Below are positions 16,436 through 25,500 of a stretch of DNA of 35,172 bases, in pieces. Each line of letters starts with the position of its first letter. Position 1 is the first letter of the stretch. The DNA comes from an uncultured Clostridiaceae bacterium (GTDB taxonomy: Bacteria > Bacillota > Clostridia > Lachnospirales > Lachnospiraceae), in contig CABSIM010000027.1 in the NCBI GenBank assembly GCA_902477765.1, positions 1-35,172 of the forward strand. The letters are read 5' to 3'. The notes beneath the pieces were generated by a model. That model saw only the letters and a program-made list of their open reading frames with translations, did not search any database and was not told the DNA's origin. A program made the translations under genes and the position numbers.

Positions 16436-17344
16436 ATGAAGATAGACAGGATCGGGATCGTGGGGCTGGGAGCGCTTGGGATCATGTACGGACAGCATCT
16501 GACGGAAAAACTGGGAAAAGACCGGGTATTCTTTATTGCGGACAGGACACGGACAGAACGATACCGGAACACAGAAATCGTCTGCAACGGAAAAGTCTGT
16601 GATTTCAGCTACCGGTCTCCGGAAGAAGCAGAAGAAGCAGATCTGATTCTTTTTGCCGTGAAATTCATGGGAATGGCAGAGTCGGTAAAAACCGCGGAAG
16701 CTTTCGCCGGCAGCAGTACCATATTTCTGTCGGTTCTCAACGGAGTCACCAGCGAACAGATGCTGGAAGAGGCATTCGGACCGGAACGGGTGCTTTACTG
16801 CTGCGTTCAGGGAATGGACGCGGTGAAGGAGGGAAACCGGGCCGTTTATAAGAACATGGGATATATCGCTCTTGGGAACCGGGACGGAAGCCGGGATGAA
16901 AAACTGAAGGCAGTAACGGAACTGTTTGAAAGGACCGGTCTGGAATACCGGGTTCCGGAAGACATCCGCAGACAGATGTGGAGCAAGCTGATGCTCAACA
17001 CAGGAGTCAATCAGGTGACGGCGGTGCAGAAAGCTCCTTACCGCCTGGTACAGCAGGACGGAGAGGCCAGAGACATGATGGTGGCGGCCATGCGGGAGGT
17101 CAGGGCTGTGGCGGCTTCCCAGGGAGTGGAGCTGACGGAGGCGGATATTGATTCCTGGATGGAACTGCTGGACGGACTGGATCCGGAAGGAAGGACTTCC
17201 ATGTGTCAGGACGTTATGGCCGGCCGCAGAACGGAAGTGGATCTGTTTTCCGGAACCATGATCCGTCTTGGCCGGGAAGCCGGGATTCCGGTGCCCGTCA
17301 ATGCGTTCCTGTATCAGAAACTGAAGGAAATGGAAGAGGGGTAA
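16436..17344 (+). CDS. panE: 2-dehydropantoate 2-reductase (ketopantoate reductase)
   Basis: The enzyme reduces ketopantoate to pantoate with NADPH in coenzyme A synthesis. The 302-residue protein begins with the dinucleotide-binding motif GIVGLGALGIMYG. The predicted catalytic lysine is K184 in WSKLMLNTGVNQ. The C-terminal part has SMCQDVMAGRRTEVD and GIPVPVN, both characteristic of the family. AGAAAGGAAAAG lies upstream of the ATG. No panB or panC is nearby, so the pathway assignment depends on homology; related proteins reduce other 2-keto acids. It is 23 bp downstream of the TPM gene and 8 bp before the next gene, so it is probably in the same transcript. Confidence 0.9.
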   Translation: MKIDRIGIVGLGALGIMYGQHLTEKLGKDRVFFIADRTRTERYRNTEIVCNGKVCDFSYRSPEEAEEADLILFAVKFMGMAESVKTAEAFAGSSTIFLSVLNGVTSEQMLEEAFGPERVLYCCVQGMDAVKEGNRAVYKNMGYIALGNRDGSRDEKLKAVTELFERTGLEYRVPEDIRRQMWSKLMLNTGVNQVTAVQKAPYRLVQQDGEARDMMVAAMREVRAVAASQGVELTEADIDSWMELLDGLDPEGRTSMCQDVMAGRRTEVDLFSGTMIRLGREAGIPVPVNAFLYQKLKEMEEG

Positions 17345-17352
17345 GAACAGCA

Positions 17353-17766
17353 ATGAAAATCATGGTAATCGACGGACAGGGAGGAAAAATGGGAAAAAGC
17401 ATCGTGGAACAGATGCGGAGGGAATTTCCCGGCGATGAAATCCTGGCAATCGGAACCAACAGCATTGCCACTGCAGCCATGCTGAAAGCCGGAGCGGATG
17501 CCGGAGCCACCGGAGAAAATCCGGTGATTGTGGGATGCGAGACGGCAGATGTGATTGTGGGCCCCCTGGGAATCGTCATTGCGGACTCCCTTCTGGGAGA
17601 GATCACGCCGGCCATGGCAGCGGCCGTGGGGAAGAGCAGGGCCGGAAAAGTCCTGCTTCCCGTAAACCGGTGCCAGCATTTCGTGGTGGGTCTCATGGAA
17701 ATGCCGCTGGGGGATTATGTAAAACTGGCGGTGGAGGAAGTGCGCAGAATCCGGGAGAGACTGTGA
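17353..17766 (+). CDS. DUF3842-like small protein
   Basis: This is a 137-residue protein of unknown biochemical role. It opens with KIMVIDGQGGKMGKSIVEQM, a nucleotide-binding-like glycine-rich loop. GTNSIATAAMLKAGADAGATGENPV follows in two short blocks, then a run of hydrophobic strands (VIVGPLGIVIADSL) and LLPVNRCQHFVVG. It matches my recollection of the DUF3842 family in Clostridia. ATG 17353 is chosen because GAGGGG lies at 17336-17341 and the N-terminal motif begins at once; a longer upstream frame runs through panE and is a shadow. It is the last gene of the rightward array, facing the reverse-strand M23 gene about 43 bp away. Confidence 0.75.
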   Translation: MKIMVIDGQGGKMGKSIVEQMRREFPGDEILAIGTNSIATAAMLKAGADAGATGENPVIVGCETADVIVGPLGIVIADSLLGEITPAMAAAVGKSRAGKVLLPVNRCQHFVVGLMEMPLGDYVKLAVEEVRRIRERL

Positions 17767-17809
17767 CCGGATAAAACGCGGTTCCGGACGGGACGCAGCC
17801 GGATCCGGT

Positions 17810-18976
17810 TCAGGTTTCGGGAACAGAAGGATCCTTCATGAGATAGATCCGGTCCCATTCCTTGGTGCCGTCCACCTTGCGGACCTGGCTCTGATGTATT
17901 TTCAGAAAACGGACCAGCTCATAACAGTCGATCCAGATTTCATTTTCGCCTTCCTTCTGGGATTCATCGAAGATCAGCTGAAGGCCGAAATGAAGATGCG
18001 GAGTGGAAATGTTGTTGGTATTTTCCGTGGTGCTGTATCCGGTGCGGCCCAGATATCCGATGACATCTCCGGCGGTGACGATGCTGCCCGGCTCCAGAAT
18101 GCTCTGGTAGGGATAGTTTTTGCGCAGATGGGCGTAATAATAGTAGCGCTTCCTGTCAAAACTCCGGATACCGATGCGCCATCCGCCGTACTGGTTCCAT
18201 CCAAGGGCCTCCACGGTTCCGGATTCCACGGCGATGACGGGAGTGCCCACCTGGCCCATCATGTCGTGTCCGAGATGACGTCTCTGATAGCCGTAGGAGC
18301 GGGAGGTGCCGAAGTCATCGTAATCGCTGTAAGGGAAATTACAGGCAATGGGAGAAAAGGCTTTGAGACCGTATTTGGTGACCCAGACCTTTTCCGGCGG
18401 TGCCGCGGATTCACTGTCGGAGCCTTCCGGTGTGCCGGATTCATCTGAAGCAGAGGACGGAATCTGACTCTGGGGATCAGAAGGCTCCGGGGCATCCACC
18501 TGTTCTTCGAAATATCCGACCATGCCGCCCAGAACAGCAGTATAGGCCTCTTTGTAGTAGGAGTAATATTCCATGCCGCCGGTCAGCTCTTCCATGGAAG
18601 TGCCTGACTTCAGCTGCTCTGCCAGGGAATCCAGGTCCGAACTGCGGAAATGGGAAAAATCACCGCCGTACCGGGCACCGAGCCAGGCGAGAAGTTCAAT
18701 CCAGTTCAGGTGAATGTCCGACTGACAGGTACTGACATCCAGCCGGAAAGCCTGTTCCAGCACTTCAGCCGGAACGGTAAAGTCCACCCATCGGATCATA
18801 TCATCAGGGGAAGCATCATCGGAAGCCCCGGTTTCTTTGGAGGACTCTTCCAGAAGAAAAAAGTTTTCCGATGCGGCTTCCCGGCTTTTCATACAGAGAG
18901 AAAAGGTCAGAATCAGAAGGATGAGAAGCTGGACGGCAATGACAGCGGATGATTTCGGAATCTTGAAAGGGAACAT
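17810..18976 (-). CDS. M23-family metallopeptidase, membrane-anchored
   Basis: Enzymes of this family cut peptide cross-links in cell-wall peptidoglycan. Counting from ATG at 18976 the protein has 388 residues: an N-terminal membrane anchor or signal (about 8-25, SSAVIAVQLLILLILTF), a helical region (about 40-165), a Ser/Pro/Glu-rich linker (about 168-200), and a C-terminal LytM/M23 domain. The zinc-site motifs are complete: H234-x-G-x-D238 within HLGHDMMG, and H327-L-H329. An in-frame GTG at 18985 is possible, but AGGAG sits correctly for the ATG. The gene faces away from apt and toward the long rightward array. It could act in sporulation or wall remodelling; no partner gene tells which. 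Confidence 0.9.
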   Translation of the reverse strand: MFPFKIPKSSAVIAVQLLILLILTFSLCMKSREAASENFFLLEESSKETGASDDASPDDMIRWVDFTVPAEVLEQAFRLDVSTCQSDIHLNWIELLAWLGARYGGDFSHFRSSDLDSLAEQLKSGTSMEELTGGMEYYSYYKEAYTAVLGGMVGYFEEQVDAPEPSDPQSQIPSSASDESGTPEGSDSESAAPPEKVWVTKYGLKAFSPIACNFPYSDYDDFGTSRSYGYQRRHLGHDMMGQVGTPVIAVESGTVEALGWNQYGGWRIGIRSFDRKRYYYYAHLRKNYPYQSILEPGSIVTAGDVIGYLGRTGYSTTENTNNISTPHLHFGLQLIFDESQKEGENEIWIDCYELVRFLKIHQSQVRKVDGTKEWDRIYLMKDPSVPET

Positions 18977-19053
18977 GGCATACACTCTCCTGAACTCAGT
19001 GTTTTGTGCGGACCGTCAGGGCAGAAATGCCCGGAAGACCGCCTGTTCTGAAA

Positions 19054-19059
19054 ATTATA
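19054..19059 (-). promoter_or_regulatory. Possible -10 box for the M23 gene
   Basis: On the reverse strand a perfect TATAAT lies here, about 78 bases upstream of the M23 start codon. No convincing -35 box is seen at 17-18 bases, so it is a tentative assignment within the 178-bp gap shared with apt. Confidence 0.3.
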
Positions 19060-19154
19060 TGCGGACATGCAGGGAAATATGACGGATGCCTGAAAACGGC
19101 TTTTGCAATCCCGGGTCCGGCAGGAAAATTTTATATCGGAGGTAAAGATTTAAT

Positions 19155-19679
19155 ATGAAAAAACTGGAAGAATATGTAAGAAGCATTCCGGACTTTCCGG
19201 AGCCGGGAATCATTTTCCGGGACGTGACATCCATCCTGCAGGATCCGGACGGACTCCATCTGGCGGTGGACAGACTGCTGGACATGGTCAGGGATGAAGA
19301 GTTTGATCTGGTGGTGGGACCGGAATCCAGAGGGTTTATTTTCGGGGTGCCGGTGGCCTATGAGCTGCACAAGGGATTCGTACCTGTGAGAAAAAAAGGA
19401 AAACTGCCCTGCGAAACCATATCTGCCAGATATGATCTGGAATATGGTACTGCCGAGATTGAGATTCACAAAGATGCCATCCGCCCGGGACAGAAGGTGG
19501 TGGTCATTGACGATCTGATGGCCACAGGCGGCACCATGGAAGCCATTATCCGGCTGGTGGAAGAACTGGGAGGCGAAGTGGTCAAAATCTGTTTTGTCAT
19601 GGAACTGGCTGGACTCAGGGGCCGGGAGAGGCTCAGCCGCTATGAGGTGGAGTCAGCCATCATCTATGAGGGAAAATAA
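19155..19679 (+). CDS. apt: Adenine phosphoribosyltransferase
   Basis: The enzyme salvages adenine by joining it to PRPP to give AMP. The 174-residue length is typical. The PRPP-binding motif is VVIDDLMATGGT (116-127), and the N-terminal SIPDFPEPGIIFRDVTSIL block is diagnostic of APT. GGAGG at 19138-19142 precedes the ATG by about 12 bases. The gene has its own terminator (19697-19724) and no close neighbour on its strand upstream, so it is probably transcribed alone. A clear promoter was not found: TTGCAA at 19103 is followed by TTATAT at 22 bases, which is too wide. Confidence 0.96.
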   Translation: MKKLEEYVRSIPDFPEPGIIFRDVTSILQDPDGLHLAVDRLLDMVRDEEFDLVVGPESRGFIFGVPVAYELHKGFVPVRKKGKLPCETISARYDLEYGTAEIEIHKDAIRPGQKVVVIDDLMATGGTMEAIIRLVEELGGEVVKICFVMELAGLRGRERLSRYEVESAIIYEGK

Positions 19680-19696
19680 AAATACGGAAACAGCGG

Positions 19697-19724
19697 AGAA
19701 TCCTGCTTTGCAGGATTCTTTTTT
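19697..19724 (+). terminator. Rho-independent terminator after apt
   Basis: AGAATCCTG (19697-19705) pairs perfectly with CAGGATTCT (19711-19719) around CTTTG, and a six-base T run (19719-19724) follows. It separates apt from the SOS promoter of dinB, which starts three bases later. Confidence 0.9.
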
Positions 19725-19726
19725 AC

Positions 19727-19755
19727 TTTACAAAGAACGTATGTTCGGTTATAAT
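19727..19755 (+). promoter_or_regulatory. dinB promoter
   Basis: TTTACA (19727-19732) and TATAAT (19750-19755) are exactly 17 bases apart. The predicted transcript start is about 19761-19763, coincident with the likely dinB ATG at 19762. The LexA box occupies the spacer. Confidence 0.85.
19735..19746. promoter_or_regulatory. LexA (SOS) operator
   Basis: GAAC-GTAT-GTTC is a perfect palindromic half-site pair matching the Gram-positive LexA consensus GAAC-N4-GTTC. It lies wholly between the -35 and -10 boxes, so bound LexA would block RNA polymerase until DNA damage triggers its cleavage. Confidence 0.88.
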
Positions 19756-19761
19756 GGAGAC

Positions 19762-21069
19762 ATGGAACCGATTATTTTTCATGTGGATGTAAACAGTGCA
19801 TTTCTGTCATGGGAAGCGGTATCCCGTCTGAAACATCAGGCAGGAGCAACGGATCTCAGGACAATTCCTGCGGCGGTGGGAGGCGATGTGAAAAAACGCC
19901 GCGGAATTATTCTGGCCAGATCCCTTCCTGCAAAACAGTATGGAGTCAGGACCGGAGAGACTGTGGCAGAAGCCAGGAAAAAATGTCCGGAGCTGGTTCT
20001 GGTGCCGCCCAGTTACGGTGTGTACGAAAGAGCTTCCGGGGAACTGATGAGACTGCTGAAGGAATATTCGCCCCGGGTGGAACCCTTCAGCATTGATGAG
20101 GCATTCATGGATATGACAGGCATGGAACTGCTTCTTGGGACTCCGCAGAAGGCGGCCGAAAACCTGCGGGAAGAGATCCGAACCCGGCTGGGGTTTACCG
20201 TAAACATAGGGATATCTTCCAACAAGCTGCTGGCCAAAATGGCATCAGATTTTGAAAAACCTGACAGGGTCCATACCCTTTTCCCGGAGGAAATCCAGGA
20301 GAAAATGTGGTGCCTTCCGGTCCGTGATCTGTTTCTGGTGGGACCTTCCACCGAAAGAAAACTGAACAGGCTGGGCATCCGTACCATAGGGGAACTGGCA
20401 TGTACAGATGTGGAGGTTCTCCGGGCCAATCTGAAAAAACACGGAGAAATCATATGGAACTTCGCCAACGGAAGAGATGCCTCCCTGGTGGAGGAGGAGC
20501 CGCAGGAAAACAAGGGATATGGAAACAGCACCACCATTGCCTTTGATGTGACAGACCGGGAGACTGCCTGTCAGGTACTGCTTTCTCTGACTGAAACCGT
20601 GGCAGCAAGGCTGAGAAAACATGGAAAAAAAGCGGAACTGGTTTCCGTCAGCATCAGGGATACACACATGCATACCGTATCCCACCAGATGATTCTGCCG
20701 TCGGCCACGGACATTACGTCTGAGCTGTATCTGGCTGTCAGGAAGCTGTTTGACGAGCTATGGAACGGTGAACCCATCCGCCATCTGGGTGTACATACGG
20801 GCCGCCTGGGGGACGGAGAAGGGAGACAGCTGAGTCTCTTCGACAGAACCGATTACGGGAAACTGGAGCGCCTGGATGCGGCACTGGACCGCATCCGCAT
20901 GCGGCACGGCAGGGATGCCGTGATGCGGGCCTCTTTTCTGGGAACTCCGCTGGACCATATGGCCGGAAAAATGAGGGCAGAAAGAAAAGAGAGGAATAAT
21001 GGAGAACAGAAGCAGAAGAAAGAACAGGAAGAGGAAGCAGAACGTCACAGGGCGGCGGAGGATATCTGA
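19762..21069 (+). CDS. dinB: Y-family DNA polymerase IV
   Basis: This error-prone polymerase copies past DNA lesions as part of the SOS response. Starting at ATG 19762 the protein has 435 residues. Catalytic acidic residues are D9 in HVDVNS and D112-E113 in SIDEAF. The C-terminal part holds a canonical sliding-clamp binding motif, QLSLF (356-360), and ends in a highly charged Glu/Lys/Arg tail. Earlier in-frame starts, including ATG 19741, lie inside the promoter or LexA box and cannot be used by this transcript. The GGAG at 19756-19759 would also precede the predicted transcript start, suggesting a leaderless message. An SOS box and a position before sbcDC fit a damage-response role. Confidence 0.94.
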   Translation: MEPIIFHVDVNSAFLSWEAVSRLKHQAGATDLRTIPAAVGGDVKKRRGIILARSLPAKQYGVRTGETVAEARKKCPELVLVPPSYGVYERASGELMRLLKEYSPRVEPFSIDEAFMDMTGMELLLGTPQKAAENLREEIRTRLGFTVNIGISSNKLLAKMASDFEKPDRVHTLFPEEIQEKMWCLPVRDLFLVGPSTERKLNRLGIRTIGELACTDVEVLRANLKKHGEIIWNFANGRDASLVEEEPQENKGYGNSTTIAFDVTDRETACQVLLSLTETVAARLRKHGKKAELVSVSIRDTHMHTVSHQMILPSATDITSELYLAVRKLFDELWNGEPIRHLGVHTGRLGDGEGRQLSLFDRTDYGKLERLDAALDRIRMRHGRDAVMRASFLGTPLDHMAGKMRAERKERNNGEQKQKKEQEEEAERHRAAEDI

Positions 21070-21092
21070 CCCGGAGGAATGCCGCCGGACAG

Positions 21093-21121
21093 TGGAAATG
21101 CCACCGGGTTCGTGCTATAAT
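21093..21121 (+). promoter_or_regulatory. Promoter upstream of the small gene and sbcDC
   Basis: TATAAT at 21116-21121 is preceded by TGC, making an extended -10 element, and by TGGAAA (21093-21098) at 17 bases. The start codon is 27 bases downstream of the -10. No LexA box is seen here. Confidence 0.6.
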
Positions 21122-21147
21122 GGGAGAACAGAAAGGCAGGGATAGAA

Positions 21148-21378
21148 ATGAGAGAAATTGTATTTAAAATGGAACGTCCCGGTCTGGTGGAGACCGGTCA
21201 GGAAGTGGAAGTCAGTGAGTCCGTGACACCGGTCAATGTCAATTACATGATTGAGCCGGCAGTGGCCATGTCAGGGCTTTTCAAATTCACGGAGCGGCTG
21301 AAAAGCCGGAAGGGAATCGTGAAAAGCATTGAGGAAAACGACCGCGGATATTATGTAACAGTTGTTTTTGATGAATAG
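21148..21378 (+). CDS. Small conserved-looking protein of unknown function upstream of sbcD
   Basis: This 76-residue protein is not one I recognise. It is soluble-looking, without membrane segments or cysteines: MREIVFKMERPGLVE, a hydrophobic middle (NYMIEPAVAMSGLFKF), a basic stretch (RLKSRKG) and a beta-rich end (YYVTVVFDE). The ATG follows an extended -10 promoter and an AGGCAGGGA ribosome site. It ends 17 bp before sbcD, so it is probably co-transcribed with sbcD-sbcC. Its codon use resembles its neighbours, and the matched promoter, ribosome site and spacing make it likely to be real. It could be an accessory to the nuclease or simply ride in the operon. Confidence 0.7.
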   Translation: MREIVFKMERPGLVETGQEVEVSESVTPVNVNYMIEPAVAMSGLFKFTERLKSRKGIVKSIEENDRGYYVTVVFDE

Positions 21379-21395
21379 GGAAAGGAGATACGCCG

Positions 21396-22568
21396 ATGAA
21401 GCTGTTTCATCTGTCTGATCTGCATATCGGAAAACAGCTCCATGGTTTCAGTCTGATCGAAGACCAGGTGTATATTCTGGGGAAGATTCTTGAAGAGATA
21501 AAAAAGAGAAAGCCGGATGTACTGATTCTGGCAGGGGATATTTATGACAAATCCGTGCCGCCGGCTGAGGCGGTGGAGATTCTGGATGATTTTCTGACGG
21601 AACTGGCGGCCATGGAACATGGACCTGACGTGATGATTGTCAGCGGAAATCATGATTCCCAGGAGCGGCTTTCCTTCGGAAGCCGGCTGTTTGAAGAAAA
21701 AAAGATCTTCATTGCGGGATATGCCCCGGGAAAAGAAAATCCTGAAGTGAGAAAACTGGTGCGTACAGACGAGGAGGGAGAGGTGAATTTTTACCTTCTT
21801 CCTTTTTTACGTCCTTCGTTTATCCGGGAAATCAGCGGCATGGAGGAAATCAGAACATACGAAGAAGCTGTGAGGGCCGTGGTAAACACCATGAAACCGG
21901 ATTTTTCCGGAAGGAATGTGCTGATCTGTCATCAGTTTTTCACATGGAACGGAAACAGTCCCCGGAGATCGGATTCAGAGACGGTTTCCGTAGGAGGACA
22001 GGATCAGGTGGATATTTCGGCGGTGGAAGCATTTGATTATGTTGCTGCCGGTCATATTCACAGACCTCAGCCGGTGGGAAAGGCATACATACGCTACAGC
22101 GGATCTCCGCTGAAGTATTCCGTGTCGGAAGCCGGACAGGAGAAATCCATCACGGAAGTGGTTCTGGGAAAGAAGGGAGAGATCTTTCTGGAAACCATCC
22201 CCCTGGAACCGCTCCGGGATGTGCGGAAGATCCGGGGAACCCTTTCGGAACTGACTTCCAGGGAGACACTTCTTGCCGCAGACCCGGAAGATTATGTAAG
22301 CGCGGTCCTTACGGATGAGGAAGCGCTGTATGAACCGGGACGTGTACTTCAGGGATGCTATCCCCATCTGCTGGAATGGACGGTGGAAAACAGCAGGACG
22401 CGGCGGGAAGCAGAAGAAGAAATTCTGCCGGAAGAGAAAAAAACACCTGCGGAGCTGTTCGGGGAATTCTATGGGCAGATGCAGGGGGCTGAAATGAATG
22501 AAAAGCAGAAACGCGCCATGGAGGAAGTATTTGCCGCGCTGGAGGAGAAAGGGGGAACCGGGATATGA
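21396..22568 (+). CDS. sbcD: Exonuclease subunit SbcD
   Basis: This is the Mre11-like nuclease of the SbcCD complex, which opens hairpins and trims blocked DNA ends. The 390-residue protein has the metallophosphoesterase blocks in order: HLSDLHIGK (5-13), ILAGDIYDKS, VSGNHDSQERLSFG, CHQFFTW and AAGHIHRPQ, with the metal-binding Asp and His residues all present. The C-terminal region, after about 290, is the capping and SbcC-binding part. AAAGGAGAT (21381-21389) precedes the ATG. Its stop overlaps the sbcC start by 4 bp (ATGA), coupling the two subunits. Confidence 0.95.
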   Translation: MKLFHLSDLHIGKQLHGFSLIEDQVYILGKILEEIKKRKPDVLILAGDIYDKSVPPAEAVEILDDFLTELAAMEHGPDVMIVSGNHDSQERLSFGSRLFEEKKIFIAGYAPGKENPEVRKLVRTDEEGEVNFYLLPFLRPSFIREISGMEEIRTYEEAVRAVVNTMKPDFSGRNVLICHQFFTWNGNSPRRSDSETVSVGGQDQVDISAVEAFDYVAAGHIHRPQPVGKAYIRYSGSPLKYSVSEAGQEKSITEVVLGKKGEIFLETIPLEPLRDVRKIRGTLSELTSRETLLAADPEDYVSAVLTDEEALYEPGRVLQGCYPHLLEWTVENSRTRREAEEEILPEEKKTPAELFGEFYGQMQGAEMNEKQKRAMEEVFAALEEKGGTGI

Positions 22569-25500
22569 AGCCGCTTTGCCTGACCATGAGCGCATTCGGA
22601 TCCTACAGAGACAGAACCGTCATTGATTTTACGGAAGCGGGGAACGGGGTCTTCCTGATTGCCGGAGATACGGGATCCGGCAAGACCACCATTTTCGACG
22701 GCATCACATATGCCCTTTACGGAGAGACCAGCGGAGGAAAGCGGGATGGGAAAATGATGCGGAGCCAGTATGCGGGGCCGGATCAGGAGACCTATGTGGA
22801 ACTGGTATTTTCATGCCGCGGAAAACAGTATAAAGTGGTCCGGAATCCGGAATACATGAGGGAGAAAAAGCGCGGAACCGGACTTGCAAAGACGGCTGCC
22901 TCAGTGGAACTGACGCTTCCGGACGGCACTGTTTTCCGGGGCCGCAGCCGTGACACGGACCGGAAAATCTGCGAGCTTCTGGGAATTGACAGGGAACAGT
23001 TCACAAGGATTGCCATGATTGCCCAGGGAGATTTTCTGAAACTCCTTCATGCAGGGTCCGAAGAAAGAAAAAAGATTTTTTCCAGAATTTTTGACACGGG
23101 AATCTGCCGGGCGGCGGAAGAGGAAATCAGCGAAAGGAGAAAGGCTGCCAGAGAGCGGCTGGGAGCATCAGGAGAGCGACTGAAAACCCATATCCGGTCC
23201 ATTGTTCTGCCGGAAGGAGAAAGGACGGCAGATGCCGTTTTTCCGGTGCAGGAGGAAATTCCGGATGCGGAAAAGATCCGGTCCCTTCTGGAAACATGGG
23301 TCCATCAGGAGAGAGAACGGAAATCCGCTCTTGAATCCAGAAGCCGGGAACTGGACGAAGCACTTAAGCAGGCACTGGAAGAGCGGGGAAAACGTATGAA
23401 AGCCGGAGAGATCAGACGCCAGTACCGGGAGAAGGAAGAGCAGCTGCAGAAAGAAGAAGAAAAGCTGGGGGATTATACGGAACGGAGAGAATGGATCGAA
23501 CGGTTCAGCCGTGCCCGGAATATCCGGCCCTATCAGGAGCGGGCCGACAGGGCGGAGACCGGAGAACAGGAGGCCGTTGAAGGAAAACGGAAGGCAGAAT
23601 CCCGTCTGAAGGATGCAGAGGAATGTATGCGGCGGGAAAAAAGCCGTCTGGAGGCAGCACAGGAGCAGTACAGGGAGAGGGAGCCGGCTCTGAGGAGAGA
23701 ACTGGAAAAACTGGAACAGGAAAGGAAAGAATGGGAACGTCTGGAACGTCTGGAACGCATGCGGAAAGAAGCCGGAAGACAGAAAGAAGCCATGCATGCA
23801 GAGTCCGGACGCATGAAGGAAAAGGCGGACAGAATCCGGGACCGCATCGCCGTCTGCCGGGGGAGGAAAAGGGAATGGGAAGAATCTCTTCCTGAATCCG
23901 CCGGCCTTGAGGCTGCGTACAGAAAGGCCGGGGAATATGAAAAGGCCGCGGAAGAACTGAAGAAGGAAAGAGAGAAACTGAACATACAGAAAGAAGAACT
24001 GGAAGTTCTGTCCGCGGAACAGGAAAAAAGGATCGGTGAACTCTCCGGAATCAGGGAAAGATACAGGGAACTGGAAGAGCGGTTTTTCCGCGAACAGGCC
24101 GGAATTCTGGCCCGGGATCACCTGAAGGAAGGCTGCCCCTGCCCGGTGTGCGGCTCTCTGTCCCATCCTCTGCCTGCCGGACTTCCGGCGGAGGCGCCCT
24201 CGGAAGAAGAACTGAGGACAATGGCGGAAACATGTGAGGAGAAAAGCCGTCAATGTCAGGAAGCCGGTCTTGTGATTTCGGAAAAACAGGCCGCAATCCG
24301 GGAAAAGGAGAATTCCATGCGGCAGCAGGAGAAGGAGATCCCGGACGATTACAGAACGGAAAAGCAGCGCCTGGAGCAGCGTCTGAAGGAACTTCACCGG
24401 CTGGAAGAAACAGGAAAACAGGCGGCAGCAGAGCTTTCGGAACTGGAAAAACAGCTGGAAGAGACAGACCAGGCCCTGAAAGACACGGAGATCCGCGCAG
24501 CCTCTCAGGAAGCGGAAGAAAAGAGACTTCTGGAGGAAATCCGTCTGGCCGGGCAGCAGATGAAATTTTCCTCACCGGAAGAAGTCCTGATGGAAAAGAC
24601 CAGGATGGAAAAAGAGAGGGAAGATCTGAACCGCGCGGCAGAGAAGATCAGAGATATGGAAAAAGCTGCGGCAGAAGAACTTTCTTCCGCCGTTCAGGGA
24701 CTGGCGTCAGCCGGGGACCTGCTGGAGATCCGCAGAAAGGAAAAGAAAGAAGCCGGAGAGGCATGGAAGAAAGCCTGGGAGACAGGAAAATTTTCTGACC
24801 GGACTGCATATGAGACCGCACTGACATGGAAGAAGGAAGAAGAGGCAGTCAGAGAAAAGGAGGAGACAGATGAATACTTTGCCGGTCTGGCCAGACTCAG
24901 AGCGGCAGTGACGGCACTGAAACCGCAGGTATCCGGAGAAGAGGACGCGGATATGGAGGCGCTGGAAAAGGAAATCTGTGCCCTTCAGGAGGAAAAAGCC
25001 TGTGCCGAAAAGGAAAGGGAAGCGGTTTCCGCCCTTCTGAAAAATCATGAGGAAGCCGGAAAGAGGATTATGGAGGAACAGGAAAAGGCAGGAGGTCTGA
25101 CGGAGGAGTTTCTGCTGTATGATACCCTGTGGCAGACTGCCAGCGGAAACCTCAGAGGAAAAGCAAAAATTGATTTTGAAACATATGTCCAGAGACGGTA
25201 TTTTGAAAAGATTCTGGCGGCTGCCAACCGGAGGTTCCTGAAACTGTCAGGAGGCAGGCTGAAACTGAAAAGCCGTTCTCTGGAAGAATCCGGAGGGCAG
25301 GGACATTCAGGCCTGGATCTGAACGTGCTGGTGATGGCCACCGGAAAGGAAAGAGACGTAAAGACTCTGTCCGGCGGAGAATCCTTTCTGGCATCCCTGT
25401 CTCTGGCTCTGGGACTTTCGGATGTGGTGCAGAGCCAGGCCGGAGCCGTCCGGGTGGACGCCATGTTTGTGGACGAGGGCTTTGGTTCCCTGGATGATGA

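Noticed and set aside
17766..17809. Inverted repeat ACCGGAT/ATCCGGT between the DUF3842-like and M23 genes
   Set aside because: Seven bp around a 30-base loop with no T run on either strand is too weak to call a terminator.
23168..24397. 409-residue reverse-strand open frame inside sbcC
   Set aside because: It mirrors the Glu/Lys-rich coiled coil of sbcC as a Phe/Leu-rich antisense product and has no independent support.
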